Part shown: piece after piece, positions 24,890-33,053 of the stretch
How the letters are laid out: every line of letters starts with the position of its first letter
Numbering within the stretch: position 1 is the first letter of the stretch
Assembly: GCF_001865575.2 (NCBI RefSeq)
Contig: NZ_CP017563.2
Span: 558,001-622,000, forward strand
Source: Paraburkholderia sprentiae WSM5005
GTDB lineage: Bacteria > Pseudomonadota > Gammaproteobacteria > Burkholderiales > Burkholderiaceae
Direction: 5' to 3'
Length of the DNA stretch: 64,000 nucleotides
The notes under the pieces: generated by a model
Told to the model about the DNA's origin: nothing
Seen by the model: only the letters and a program-made list of their open reading frames with translations
Databases searched by the model: none
Position numbers and translations under genes: made by a program

Positions 24890-25669
24890 CTAGCGGCCCC
24901 TGAAAGCGGGTGCGCGCTTTTCTCTCGCTGCGAGCCGGCCCTCCGCCGCGTCCTCCGAGTTCACCGCGAGCGCCACCGCGTTGAGTTCCTGCGCAAGGAA
25001 CTCTTCCATGCTGGCGGTGTTCAACCTGAACAACTGCTTGGTCAACCCAAGCGAAAAAGTCGGGCCAGCGGCCAGTTCGCCAGCCAGCTTGCCGGCAGCC
25101 GTCTCCAGGTCGGCGTCTTCGACGAGATGACTGGCAAGACCCATACCGAGTGCTTCCTTGCCGCTCAGCCGGCGATTCAGATACATGATCTCCTTGGCGC
25201 GGAACTCGCCGCAATGACGCGCAAGCAGATGCACCATGCCGCCTTCAGGTAAGGTGGCGCGCATCAGGAAGGCGGGAATGAACTGGGCGGTGTCGGAAAC
25301 GATGAGCTGATCCGCGCACAGCGCAAAGCTCCACGCAATGCCCACGGCAACGCCGCGTACCGCCGCGACCATTGGCTTGTTCAGGTTGTAGAACCGAAGC
25401 GCGATGTTCTGATACGCCGCCATCGATGCGCGCGCGTGCGCGACGCTCATCTGCGGTGGCGCGGCGCCGCTGCCCTTGATGTCGGCACCGGCGCAAAATG
25501 CGCGGCCTGCGCCGGTGAGTATCACCGCGCGAATCTCCGGATCCCTTTCGATGCGATCGAGGTGGCCGAGCATCAGATCAAGCATTTCCGGCGTCAGCGC
25601 GTTGAGCTTCTCGGGGCGGTTCAGACACAGCGTCGCAACCGCCCCGTTCAATGTGAGTTCAACATCCAT
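24890..25669 (-). CDS. Crotonase-family protein without hydratase glutamates
   Basis: A 259-residue crotonase-fold protein. The FCAGADIKG oxyanion strand is intact. At the two catalytic positions, however, it has GIAWSFAL (no glutamate) and FIPAFLMRATLPEGG (no glutamate at the usual spot). It is therefore unlikely to be a standard hydratase and could be an isomerase, a dehalogenase-like enzyme or a C-C bond enzyme. It lies 78 bp downstream of the acyl-CoA dehydrogenase gene order (on the upstream side of pair 1) and beside another atypical crotonase, in the 13-gene operon. Confidence 0.85.
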   Translation of the reverse strand: MDVELTLNGAVATLCLNRPEKLNALTPEMLDLMLGHLDRIERDPEIRAVILTGAGRAFCAGADIKGSGAAPPQMSVAHARASMAAYQNIALRFYNLNKPMVAAVRGVAVGIAWSFALCADQLIVSDTAQFIPAFLMRATLPEGGMVHLLARHCGEFRAKEIMYLNRRLSGKEALGMGLASHLVEDADLETAAGKLAGELAAGPTFSLGLTKQLFRLNTASMEEFLAQELNAVALAVNSEDAAEGRLAAREKRAPAFRGR

Positions 25670-25718
25670 GATGTTCGGCTCTTCGTTTGGAGTTGGGTCC
25701 GTCGGTTCGACGGTCTGG

Positions 25719-26612
25719 TCAGCTGCCGCGAGCGTGCAGGTGGATCATCCCGTCGCCGAACGGCTCGTCGCGGCGCTTGAGCGCTTCCTTCAGGCCAACC
25801 GCTTCCATGTCCGCCTTGAACTGCGCGCGGCGCGGCCCCTGACTTTGATGAGCCCGTGAGTCGTTTTCCACCGCGAGCCGCTGAAGCGTGCGCGAACCGG
25901 CCAGCTCCAGCCCGATGTTGACGATGCGCTTGTTGGCCGCCAGCAGATCCGCATCGACAAACGACAGACGGCGTGCCAACTCGGCCACCTCCGCTTCGAG
26001 CTGCTCTGCCGGCACCGCATCCATGACGAGCCCGATTTTCGCGGCGTCGCGGCCCGTCAGCGAGTCGCCGGACAGCAGCAGGCGCTTCGCCCACTGCGGG
26101 CCGACGTGATAGAACCACATATGCGCAGGCGGCGAGCCGTTCGCGCGCGTGGCGGGAAAACCGATCCGTGCATTGTCGGCGGCGATCACCATGTCGCACG
26201 CCAGCGCGAGATCCGTGCCGCCCGCAAGACAGTTGCCATGCACCTGCGCGATGATCGGCTTGTGGATATCGGCCATCAGATTGACCGTCTCCGACTGCCG
26301 CTCCATCGACCAGCAGTCGTCGTCGAAGCTGCCAATCGTTCCACGATAGTCACCCGGATCAGCGGCGTCCGCGGCCCGATCCGAATACGTCGTCACGAGA
26401 TCGTAGCCCGCGCAGAAGTCGCGGCCAGCGCCCGACAGCACGATCACGTTCACCGATTTGAGGTCGTCGGCTTCGAGCAACGCCGCCTTGAGTTCCTGCA
26501 GAAGCGGATTGTTGATGGCGTTGCGCTTGTCCGGACGACTCAGCGTGATACGCGCCACGCGTTGCGCGACTTCAAACTTCACGCACTCCGAAGTCTTTAG
26601 CCATTTGGCCAT
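25719..26612 (-). CDS. Crotonase-family enoyl-CoA hydratase/isomerase, atypical
   Basis: A 297-residue crotonase-fold protein, longer than usual. It has FCAGYDLVTTY, then NCLAGGTDLALACDMVIA, where aspartate replaces the first hydratase glutamate, and FPATRANGSPPAHMWFYHVG, where no second glutamate is seen. An insert with two aspartates (SFDDDCWSMERQ) lies in the substrate loop. The reaction is uncertain: isomerase, hydratase of an unusual enoyl-CoA or hydrolase. It is co-directional with, and 32 bp from, the acyl-CoA ligase gene, so its substrate is probably an early CoA ester. Confidence 0.85.
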   Translation of the reverse strand: MAKWLKTSECVKFEVAQRVARITLSRPDKRNAINNPLLQELKAALLEADDLKSVNVIVLSGAGRDFCAGYDLVTTYSDRAADAADPGDYRGTIGSFDDDCWSMERQSETVNLMADIHKPIIAQVHGNCLAGGTDLALACDMVIAADNARIGFPATRANGSPPAHMWFYHVGPQWAKRLLLSGDSLTGRDAAKIGLVMDAVPAEQLEAEVAELARRLSFVDADLLAANKRIVNIGLELAGSRTLQRLAVENDSRAHQSQGPRRAQFKADMEAVGLKEALKRRDEPFGDGMIHLHARGS

Positions 26613-26644
26613 GGTCGATTCTCTCTAATAGAGGCGATTGCCGT

Positions 26645-28177
26645 TCACTGGGCAAACTGCTTGCGCAGACTCACTTTGCTGATCTTGCCCGTTGGCAGCC
26701 TTGGCAGTTCGTCGACGAATGCAATGGCTTTCGGACATTTGTAGCTCGCGATCAGACCGCGGCAGAACTCGATCAACTCGGCTTCATTCGCTTGCTCGCC
26801 ACGGCGCAAAACGACGATCGCCATCACGCACTCTCCCCACTTTTCGTGCGGCACGCCGATCACCGCCACGTCGATGACTGCCCGATGCTGGACCAGCGCA
26901 TCTTCGACTTCACGGCTGTAAATGTTCTCGCCACCGGAAATGATCATGTCCTTCTTGCGGTCGACGAGGAAGATGTAGCCGTCCTTGTCCTGGTAGCCCA
27001 TGTCGCCCGAGCGGTACCAGCCGTCGCGCAGTGCTTCCACCGTCGCCACGCTGTTGTTCCAGTAGCCACTCAACTGCGTCTGCGAGCGCAGCCATACCTC
27101 GCCGGTCTGACCTTGCGGCAGATCGTTGCCGTGGTCGTCGACGATGCGCAGGTCGATGCCGGGGCACGGGCGACCCACCGATGCGAGGCGCCGTACCTGT
27201 TCCGGCGACCCCTGGGGCTTGACCTCGTGCGCGGGTAGCCAGCAGGCGTTGCTCTCGGTCATGCCGTATTGGACCGAGAACACCGGGCCGAGCGCCTGAA
27301 TGCCGCGCGAGAGCAGCGGCGGCGGCACCGGCGCCGCCGCAGTGACGATGTTTTCGATGCTCGACACGTCATAGCTCGACAGGTCGGGCACGTGGAGGAC
27401 CGCCTGAAGCATCGCGGCAACCATGAACGTGAACGTGATGCGTTCTTCGGCGATAGTCTCGAGCATCTGCTTCGGCTCGAACGCGCGATGTACGACCGTC
27501 GTGCCGCCCATCCAGGCCACCGAATTAACGAATCCAATGCCGCCGACGTGGAACGCTGGCGTCGTCTGTAGCACACGGGTATTGCCCGAAAACTCCGTCA
27601 CGAGCGCGCAGCTTTCGGCAGTGACGCACATCGCATGGTGCGTGCGCACGACACCCTTGGGACGCCCCGTGGTGCCGCTCGTGTACATCAGGTACGCGTA
27701 GTCTTCCGGTCTCGAACGGATCGGCGGCCCTTCCACTGGGCCGGCTTCCATCATCGCCTCGAATGAAACGGCCCATTCCGGCGCGTCGCCAATGCAGATG
27801 TACTGCTCGATTTCGGGCAGCTGCGAACGCAGTCCGTTCACGACATCGGCATACTGAGCCTCGAATACGAGCGCTTTAGGCGCCGCGTCCTTGAGGATAT
27901 AAAGCGTCTCGGCGGGGGCCAGCCTGAAATTGACCGTTGCCAGAACGAAGCCGGCCCACTCGCATGCACGGTAACTCTCGTAGTACTCCGCGCAATTCAT
28001 CGCGAGGATCGCAACCCGGTCCTGGCGCCGCAGGCCACGCTCATATAGCGCTCCCGAAAAGCGACGTGCACGCTCCGCCAACTGACTGTGCGTCAGACGC
28101 CGTTGCGCGTACACGAGCGCCGTATGGTCGGCATGCAAGCGAGCATTTCGCTCGATCATCTCGCCAAGGGTTCTCAT
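26645..28177 (-). CDS. Acyl-CoA synthetase (AMP-forming)
   Basis: A 510-residue ANL-superfamily ligase. The P-loop is YTSGTTGRPKGVVRTHH (about 168-184). The core motif YRSGDMGYQDKDGYIFLVDR and the hinge/adenylation motif KKDMIISGGENIYSREVE follow, and the C-terminal PTGKISK carries the catalytic lysine. It makes acyl-CoA from a carboxylic acid, ATP and CoA. It is the only AMP-forming ligase in the window, so it is the likely entry step for the acid produced by ring or side-chain oxidation. It lies 22 bp upstream of nothing but the E2 gene end in the same operon, showing continuous transcription. Confidence 0.94.
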   Translation of the reverse strand: MRTLGEMIERNARLHADHTALVYAQRRLTHSQLAERARRFSGALYERGLRRQDRVAILAMNCAEYYESYRACEWAGFVLATVNFRLAPAETLYILKDAAPKALVFEAQYADVVNGLRSQLPEIEQYICIGDAPEWAVSFEAMMEAGPVEGPPIRSRPEDYAYLMYTSGTTGRPKGVVRTHHAMCVTAESCALVTEFSGNTRVLQTTPAFHVGGIGFVNSVAWMGGTTVVHRAFEPKQMLETIAEERITFTFMVAAMLQAVLHVPDLSSYDVSSIENIVTAAAPVPPPLLSRGIQALGPVFSVQYGMTESNACWLPAHEVKPQGSPEQVRRLASVGRPCPGIDLRIVDDHGNDLPQGQTGEVWLRSQTQLSGYWNNSVATVEALRDGWYRSGDMGYQDKDGYIFLVDRKKDMIISGGENIYSREVEDALVQHRAVIDVAVIGVPHEKWGECVMAIVVLRRGEQANEAELIEFCRGLIASYKCPKAIAFVDELPRLPTGKISKVSLRKQFAQ

Positions 28178-28198
28178 CTCAATCCCGTCGTTGTTTTG

Positions 28199-29026
28199 TC
28201 AGATCGTCGGTTCGCCGGCGAGCGTTTGCGGATCGGCCAGCACGGTTCCAATGAATGCGGTGAAGCGCGCCGCATCGGCGCCGTTGATCACCCGATGGTC
28301 GTAGCTGAGCGACAGCGGCAGCATCTTGCGCCAACTGACGCCGCCGTCATCCGCCGGCGCGGCCGCCAGCCGGGTTTTGGTCACGCCGAGAATCGCCACC
28401 TCCGGCGCATTGACGATAGGAGTAAAACCGGTACCGCCAAAGCCGCCGAGCGAGCTGATCGAAAAGCAACCGCCCGACATCTCTGCCATCGATAGACCCT
28501 TTTCGCGCGCCTTCTGCGAAATAACTGCAAGTTCCACCGCGATTTCTTCGACGCTCTTCTTGTCACAATCACGCAGCACCGGGACGAGCAATCCGAAGCG
28601 CGTGTCCACGGCAACTCCGATGTGGAAGTACTTCTTCAGAACGATGTTTTTGCCGTCACCGTCGAGCGACGCGTTGAATTGCGGGAACGCCTGCAAAGCC
28701 CGCACCACGGCTTTGATCAGGAAAACCAGCGGCGTCAGCTTGATCGCCGAACTCGCGTCGTTGCGGGCCTTGCGATAGCTTTCGAGCGACGTGATATCAG
28801 CGTCGTCGTGGTGAGTCACATGCGGGATCGTCAGCCAGTTGCGCGACAGGAAGGCGCCGGTGAGCTTCTGGATGCGCGACACCGGCTTGACTTCGACCTC
28901 GCCGAATTCGGCGAAATCGACCTGCGGCCAAGACGGCAAATTCGCTCCGAAAGCGGGGACTGCGGCCTCGCCGGGTCCGCTATTCAGATTGGACTGCGCT
29001 CGCGTAGTAACGGATTCGACACTCAT
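28199..29026 (-). CDS. 2-oxoacid dehydrogenase E2 catalytic core without lipoyl or E3-binding domain
   Basis: A 275-residue dihydrolipoamide acyltransferase core. The catalytic motif is SYDHRVINGADAARF with H244 and N248, the His/Asn pattern of pyruvate-type E2 (Azotobacter E2p) rather than His/Asp. FTPIVNAPEVAILGVTK at 201-217 also fits E2p. The first 45 residues are low in complexity and contain neither a lipoyl domain nor a peripheral-subunit-binding domain. The lipoyl domain is a separate gene immediately upstream. The ATG at 29026 has AAGAGG before it. It would transfer the acyl group from lipoamide to CoA. Confidence 0.88.
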   Translation of the reverse strand: MSVESVTTRAQSNLNSGPGEAAVPAFGANLPSWPQVDFAEFGEVEVKPVSRIQKLTGAFLSRNWLTIPHVTHHDDADITSLESYRKARNDASSAIKLTPLVFLIKAVVRALQAFPQFNASLDGDGKNIVLKKYFHIGVAVDTRFGLLVPVLRDCDKKSVEEIAVELAVISQKAREKGLSMAEMSGGCFSISSLGGFGGTGFTPIVNAPEVAILGVTKTRLAAAPADDGGVSWRKMLPLSLSYDHRVINGADAARFTAFIGTVLADPQTLAGEPTI

Positions 29027-29077
29027 CGCGGATGCCTCTTGGAACGATGGTTGGATAGCGTGACGGTCTGTGCACAA

Positions 29078-29308
29078 TCAGACGATTTCCGCGAGCACCG
29101 TGCCGACCGGATACACTTCGCCAACCTGGGCAACGATGCGCAGCGTGCCCGACGCGGGCGACTCGACTTCCTGAATCGATTTGTCGCTCTCGAGCGCGTA
29201 GAGAATCTGCCCTTCGCTCACGGTTGCGCCATCGTCCGCCAGCCATTCGGCTAGCGTGCCTTCGTTCATGGAAAAGCCCAGTTTGGGCAACAGAACTTGT
29301 GTGGTCAT
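29078..29308 (-). CDS. Free-standing lipoyl-domain protein
   Basis: A 76-residue protein that is one complete lipoyl domain: LLPKLGFSMNEGTLAEWL, then ESDKS with the lipoylated lysine K43, then SGTLRIVAQVGEVYPVG. In ordinary complexes this domain is fused to the N-terminus of E2. Here it is an independent gene 51 bp upstream of the E2 core. It would shuttle acyl and reducing groups between E1, E2 and a lipoamide dehydrogenase that is not encoded nearby. It cannot be a biotin carrier: the lysine context is DKS, not MKM. Confidence 0.9.
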   Translation of the reverse strand: MTTQVLLPKLGFSMNEGTLAEWLADDGATVSEGQILYALESDKSIQEVESPASGTLRIVAQVGEVYPVGTVLAEIV

Positions 29309-29351
29309 GATCTTGCTCGATTGATGATGGAATGCCGGGCGGTCGTGCTTG

Positions 29352-30344
29352 TCATTTCAGCGTCGCGCGAACCGCCGATTCGATTTCGGCCACGCCCGGT
29401 ACGAACGCGTCTTCGAGCGGCTTGGAGAACGGCACGGGACAGAACTGCGCGCCCACGCGCTGCACTGGCGCCTTGAGTTCCCGAAAGAGGGCTTCGTAGA
29501 TACGGGATGCGATTTCCGCACCCACGCCGAACGGCTTGACGGCTTCGTGCACGACAACGGCGCGCCCTGTTTTTGCAACCGAAGTCAGGATAGTGTCGGT
29601 ATCCAAAGGAGAGACGGTGCGCAAATCGATCACTTCGCAGGCGACACCCTCTTTCGCCAGCACTTCGGCAGCAGCCATGGCTTCCTGCACGCGGCGGCTG
29701 TAGCTGATCACCGTCACGTCGGTACCCGCGCGAATCACGTTGGCTTTGCCAAGCGGAATCGCCACGCCGCGCTCCGGCGCACTCCCCGGGTTCCAGTAGG
29801 TCGGCATGTTCTCGATGAACAGGCAGGGGTCGTCATCGCGGATACAGGACAGCATCAGGCCATATGCATCGGCAGGATTCGACGGTGTGACGACCTTGAT
29901 GCCGGCAACGTGCGCAAACCAGGCCTCGAGGTAGTCGGCGTGCTGACCGCCCGTGCCGAAGCCCGCGCCCGTCATGGTGCGGATGACGATCGGCACATGG
30001 GTCTGTCCGCCCGACATGAAGCGCAGCTTGGCGGCGTGATTCACGATCATGTCCATCGCGACGGTCGTGAAGTTCATCAGCATGATTTCCGCCACAGGAC
30101 GCATCCCGACCATCGACGCGCCGATTGCCGCACCGATGATGGCCTGCTCCGAGATCGGCGTCGAACGCACCCGCGATGTGCCGTACTTCGACGACAGTCC
30201 CTTCGTTACGCCGACAATGCCGCCCTCCTGGCCGTCGGCCACGTCTTCACCCAGCACGATGACGTTGGCGTCGCCGGCCATCGCGTCGTCAAGCGCGAAG
30301 TTGACCGCCTGGATCGTGTTGATGTTGGTTGGCTGCTGGCTCAT
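29352..30344 (-). CDS. 2-oxoacid dehydrogenase E1 component, beta subunit
   Basis: A 330-residue transketolase-like pyrimidine-binding protein, the beta half of an alpha2beta2 E1 (PdhB/AcoB/BkdB group). It has LGEDVADGQEGGIVGVTKGL, the FGTGGQHADYLEAWFAH block and the C-terminal transketolase domain with SYSRRVQEAMAAAEVL and VVHEAVKPFGVGAE. The ATG at 30344 overlaps the alpha subunit's stop (ATGA), which argues for 1:1 synthesis. With the alpha subunit it decarboxylates a 2-oxoacid on thiamine diphosphate. Confidence 0.93.
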   Translation of the reverse strand: MSQQPTNINTIQAVNFALDDAMAGDANVIVLGEDVADGQEGGIVGVTKGLSSKYGTSRVRSTPISEQAIIGAAIGASMVGMRPVAEIMLMNFTTVAMDMIVNHAAKLRFMSGGQTHVPIVIRTMTGAGFGTGGQHADYLEAWFAHVAGIKVVTPSNPADAYGLMLSCIRDDDPCLFIENMPTYWNPGSAPERGVAIPLGKANVIRAGTDVTVISYSRRVQEAMAAAEVLAKEGVACEVIDLRTVSPLDTDTILTSVAKTGRAVVVHEAVKPFGVGAEIASRIYEALFRELKAPVQRVGAQFCPVPFSKPLEDAFVPGVAEIESAVRATLK

Positions 30345-31327
30345 GCGAGCACCTCGTCCTTGAAGATGTCGCGCCGAAGCTCCGCAACATCCGGATATTC
30401 GCTCGACAGCGTGAATGCGACCGCAGCGTCGATCTGCGCCTCGTGTTCGGCCTCCATCGCAACCAGTTGCTCCTCGGTCGCATGCTTCGCATCGATGAGC
30501 CACTGACGGAACAGCGGCACCGGATCCTTCGCGAGCCAGGCGGCCTTTTCATGCTTGTCCATATAGGCGTCCGGGTCGCCGAACACGTGCCCCTGAAAGC
30601 GGAACGTGTTCGCTTCGATCAGCGTCGGACCGGCGCCGTTGCGCGCGCGCTCGACCGCTTCGTGCGCCGCCTTGTGCATCTGAATCGGATCGTTGCCGTC
30701 CACCGTGATGCCCGGCATCTGGTATGCGACGGCGCGCTGCGCGATGTTCGGCACGGACGTGCCGTAAGCGTATTTGGTGTGCTCGGCGTAACCGTTGTTC
30801 TGGCAGACGAAAATCACCGGCAACTTCCACACGGACGCCATGTTCAGCGATTCGTGGAAAGCACCAATGTTTGACGCACCGTCACCGAAGTAAGCCACGG
30901 CCACGCGTGACTCACCACGAATCTGCGCGGCGAGCGCCAGCCCATTCGCGATCGGCATCGAACTGCCGACGATGCCGGTCGTCACCATGACGCCGGAAGC
31001 CGGATGCGTGACGTGCATCGGGCCGCCCTTGCCTTTGCACGTGCCCGTTACTCGCCCTCCAAGTTCAGCCCAGAGTTCCTTGAGCGGCACACCTTTGGCG
31101 ATCATGTCGTGCACGCCGCGGTAGATCGTGCAGATGTAGTCGTCGTCGGTGAGACACACCGACATCGCCGACGGAATCACTTCCTGGCCGCGCGGCGAGT
31201 AGTACGGCATCACCAGCTTGCCGGCCTTGATGACGGCACGAAAGCGCTCATCGTTTTGCTTGATGAGCGCCATGCGCCGGTAGATGTCGACCAGGACTTC
31301 GCTGCTGGGTGGCTGATAGGCATTCAT
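30341..31327 (-). CDS. 2-oxoacid dehydrogenase E1 component, alpha subunit
   Basis: A 328-residue thiamine-diphosphate enzyme subunit (PdhA/AcoA group). The thiamine motif runs from GDG at 148-150 to NN at 177-178. KGKGGPMHVTHP at about 98-109 and YRGVHDMIAKG are also typical. The substrate may be pyruvate, acetoin or a branched 2-oxoacid. The E2 core of the same operon is of pyruvate type, and pyruvate would come from the citramalyl-CoA-lyase-like step at 11.0 kb, so pyruvate is my preferred reading. It lies 16 bp downstream of the KstD-like flavoprotein gene. Confidence 0.93.
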   Translation of the reverse strand: MNAYQPPSSEVLVDIYRRMALIKQNDERFRAVIKAGKLVMPYYSPRGQEVIPSAMSVCLTDDDYICTIYRGVHDMIAKGVPLKELWAELGGRVTGTCKGKGGPMHVTHPASGVMVTTGIVGSSMPIANGLALAAQIRGESRVAVAYFGDGASNIGAFHESLNMASVWKLPVIFVCQNNGYAEHTKYAYGTSVPNIAQRAVAYQMPGITVDGNDPIQMHKAAHEAVERARNGAGPTLIEANTFRFQGHVFGDPDAYMDKHEKAAWLAKDPVPLFRQWLIDAKHATEEQLVAMEAEHEAQIDAAVAFTLSSEYPDVAELRRDIFKDEVLA

Positions 31328-31343
31328 TCGTCACTCTCCTGTG

Positions 31344-33053
31344 TCACCAGATCTTTTGCGCGCCGCTCGCATGCAGCGCCGCGATGTAACCGAACACGAA
31401 CGATGCGCCGATGCTGCTGCCGGCGCCCGGATAGCAGCGGCCAACCACGGATGCCGTGCAGTTGCCGGTGGCGTACAGCCCAGGAATTCGCGAACCATCG
31501 TCCTTCAGCACACGTCCGAACTCGTCAGTCACGAGCCCGCCTGCGGTGCCCACATCCCCTGGATACATGCGCACGGCGTAGAACGGCCCTTCGTCGATCG
31601 GTCCGAGATTGGGGTTCGGTTTGATGGTCGGGTCCCCATGACAGCGATCGAATGCGCGCGATCCGCGCCCGTAATCTTCGTCGACGCCCGTTTCGCAAAA
31701 GCCGTTGAAGCGCTTGACGGTCTCGAGCAGCCCGGCACGGTCGATGCTGCATTTCGCGGCCAGTTCTTCGAGCGTGTCTGCCTTGATCATGTAGCCACTG
31801 TCGAGCCACTTTTGCGGAATCTGGCCCGGCATCGCCGTGCCCCACGGGTAATACTTGCGCTGCCGGCTGTCCATCACGACCCATGCGGGAACGGCCTTAC
31901 CCGTCTGCCTGTGACGCTGGTACATGCGTTGACCGATTTCCATGTACGCTCCCGCTTCGTCGCAAAAGCGCTCGCCGTCCTGATCGACCATGATCGAAAA
32001 CGGCAGCGAGAGGTCGAGGTGATGCATGAACGGCAGCGGCGAACCATCCGGCGCGCGCGCACCTTCGGGCAGTTCCTCGTTGGGACCGAGCGAGGTCACG
32101 ACCCACCACGCTTCCTCCATGCAGTCCACTGCGCCGCCGAGCGCAATCGCGGCTTGCAGGATTTCACCGGTATCGCCCGGATTCGCATTGGTCCAGTCCG
32201 CGGACGACGGCTGCGGCTGGTACCTGCGGCGCATTTCCGCGTTGTGTGAAAAGCCGCCGGTATTGAGCAGGACGCCTTCGCGAGCACGCACGCGCAACTC
32301 GCGGCCGCTGCGCACCGCGACGATGCCGACCACGCGCCCTTCTTCAACGATCAACTCCCGCACCGGCGTGTCCGTCCAGATCGGCACGTTCGCGCGTAGC
32401 GCCATCTGCAGCATGCGCCCCTGAATCGCCGCGCCGTTGGCCACGAGTTCCTTGCCGGTGATCTTCTGGTAGAGCATGCGGCCACCCAGTTGCATCGCCT
32501 TGCGCTTGCCGCCCCATGTCCGCTTCATCAGAAACAGTGTCGGGTACTCGTCCGAGTTGGCAGGCATCGACGGGCCCTTGTAGCGCGACAAACGCGGCGC
32601 CCACTCGCCCAGTTCCTTCACGTCGAAAAGCTTTGCCAGCAGCGAACGACCACGCGGCTCGCCGCCGGGCAGCGTGTCGTAGTAGTCGGACCAGCCGTCC
32701 GCGTACACGAACTGCATCCCCTGCTGCTCGAGAAACTCAGCCATCTTCGGCCCGGTGCGCAAGTAAGCCTCGCGTCGCGCATTCGAGGTACCTGGGCCTT
32801 GATACGTTACCGCGGCGTCGAAGTACTGGCGTGCGCGCTCATACGAATCGCTGACGCCGTGGCGCTTCATCACGTGATTGTTCGGGAGCCACCAGACGCC
32901 GCCCGAATATCCGGTCGAGCCACCGACCTTCGCCTGCTTCTCGATGATGAGCGCTTCCTTGCCCACCGATCTGCAAGCAAGCGCCGCACACATCGAACCA
33001 CCGCCGCTGCCGACCACCACGAAGTCGTAGGTTGCGTCCCAGCTCGTCGACAT
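31344..33053 (-). CDS. FAD-binding dehydrogenase, 3-oxosteroid 1-dehydrogenase (KstD)-like
   Basis: A 569-residue flavoprotein of the FRD/KstD group. It has the N-terminal FAD motif VVVGSGGGSMCAALA (12-26), the EKQAKVGGSTGYSGGVWWLP block and the C-terminal CYPGAGSSIGASFVFGYIAA. That block retains the tyrosine and glycine that polarise the 3-keto group in KstD (AYPGPG in known enzymes). It would introduce a double bond next to a ring ketone. The ATG at 33053 overlaps the Rieske stop by one base (TGATG), so the two are translated together. KstD/Rieske pairing is typical of steroid ring attack. The substrate could also be another cyclic 3-ketone. Confidence 0.88.
   Translation of the reverse strand: MSTSWDATYDFVVVGSGGGSMCAALACRSVGKEALIIEKQAKVGGSTGYSGGVWWLPNNHVMKRHGVSDSYERARQYFDAAVTYQGPGTSNARREAYLRTGPKMAEFLEQQGMQFVYADGWSDYYDTLPGGEPRGRSLLAKLFDVKELGEWAPRLSRYKGPSMPANSDEYPTLFLMKRTWGGKRKAMQLGGRMLYQKITGKELVANGAAIQGRMLQMALRANVPIWTDTPVRELIVEEGRVVGIVAVRSGRELRVRAREGVLLNTGGFSHNAEMRRRYQPQPSSADWTNANPGDTGEILQAAIALGGAVDCMEEAWWVVTSLGPNEELPEGARAPDGSPLPFMHHLDLSLPFSIMVDQDGERFCDEAGAYMEIGQRMYQRHRQTGKAVPAWVVMDSRQRKYYPWGTAMPGQIPQKWLDSGYMIKADTLEELAAKCSIDRAGLLETVKRFNGFCETGVDEDYGRGSRAFDRCHGDPTIKPNPNLGPIDEGPFYAVRMYPGDVGTAGGLVTDEFGRVLKDDGSRIPGLYATGNCTASVVGRCYPGAGSSIGASFVFGYIAALHASGAQKIW

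Noticed and set aside
29078..29308. The 76-residue protein as a biotin carrier domain
   Set aside because: The modified-lysine context is ESDKS as in lipoyl domains, not the MKM of biotin domains, and E1/E2 genes surround it.
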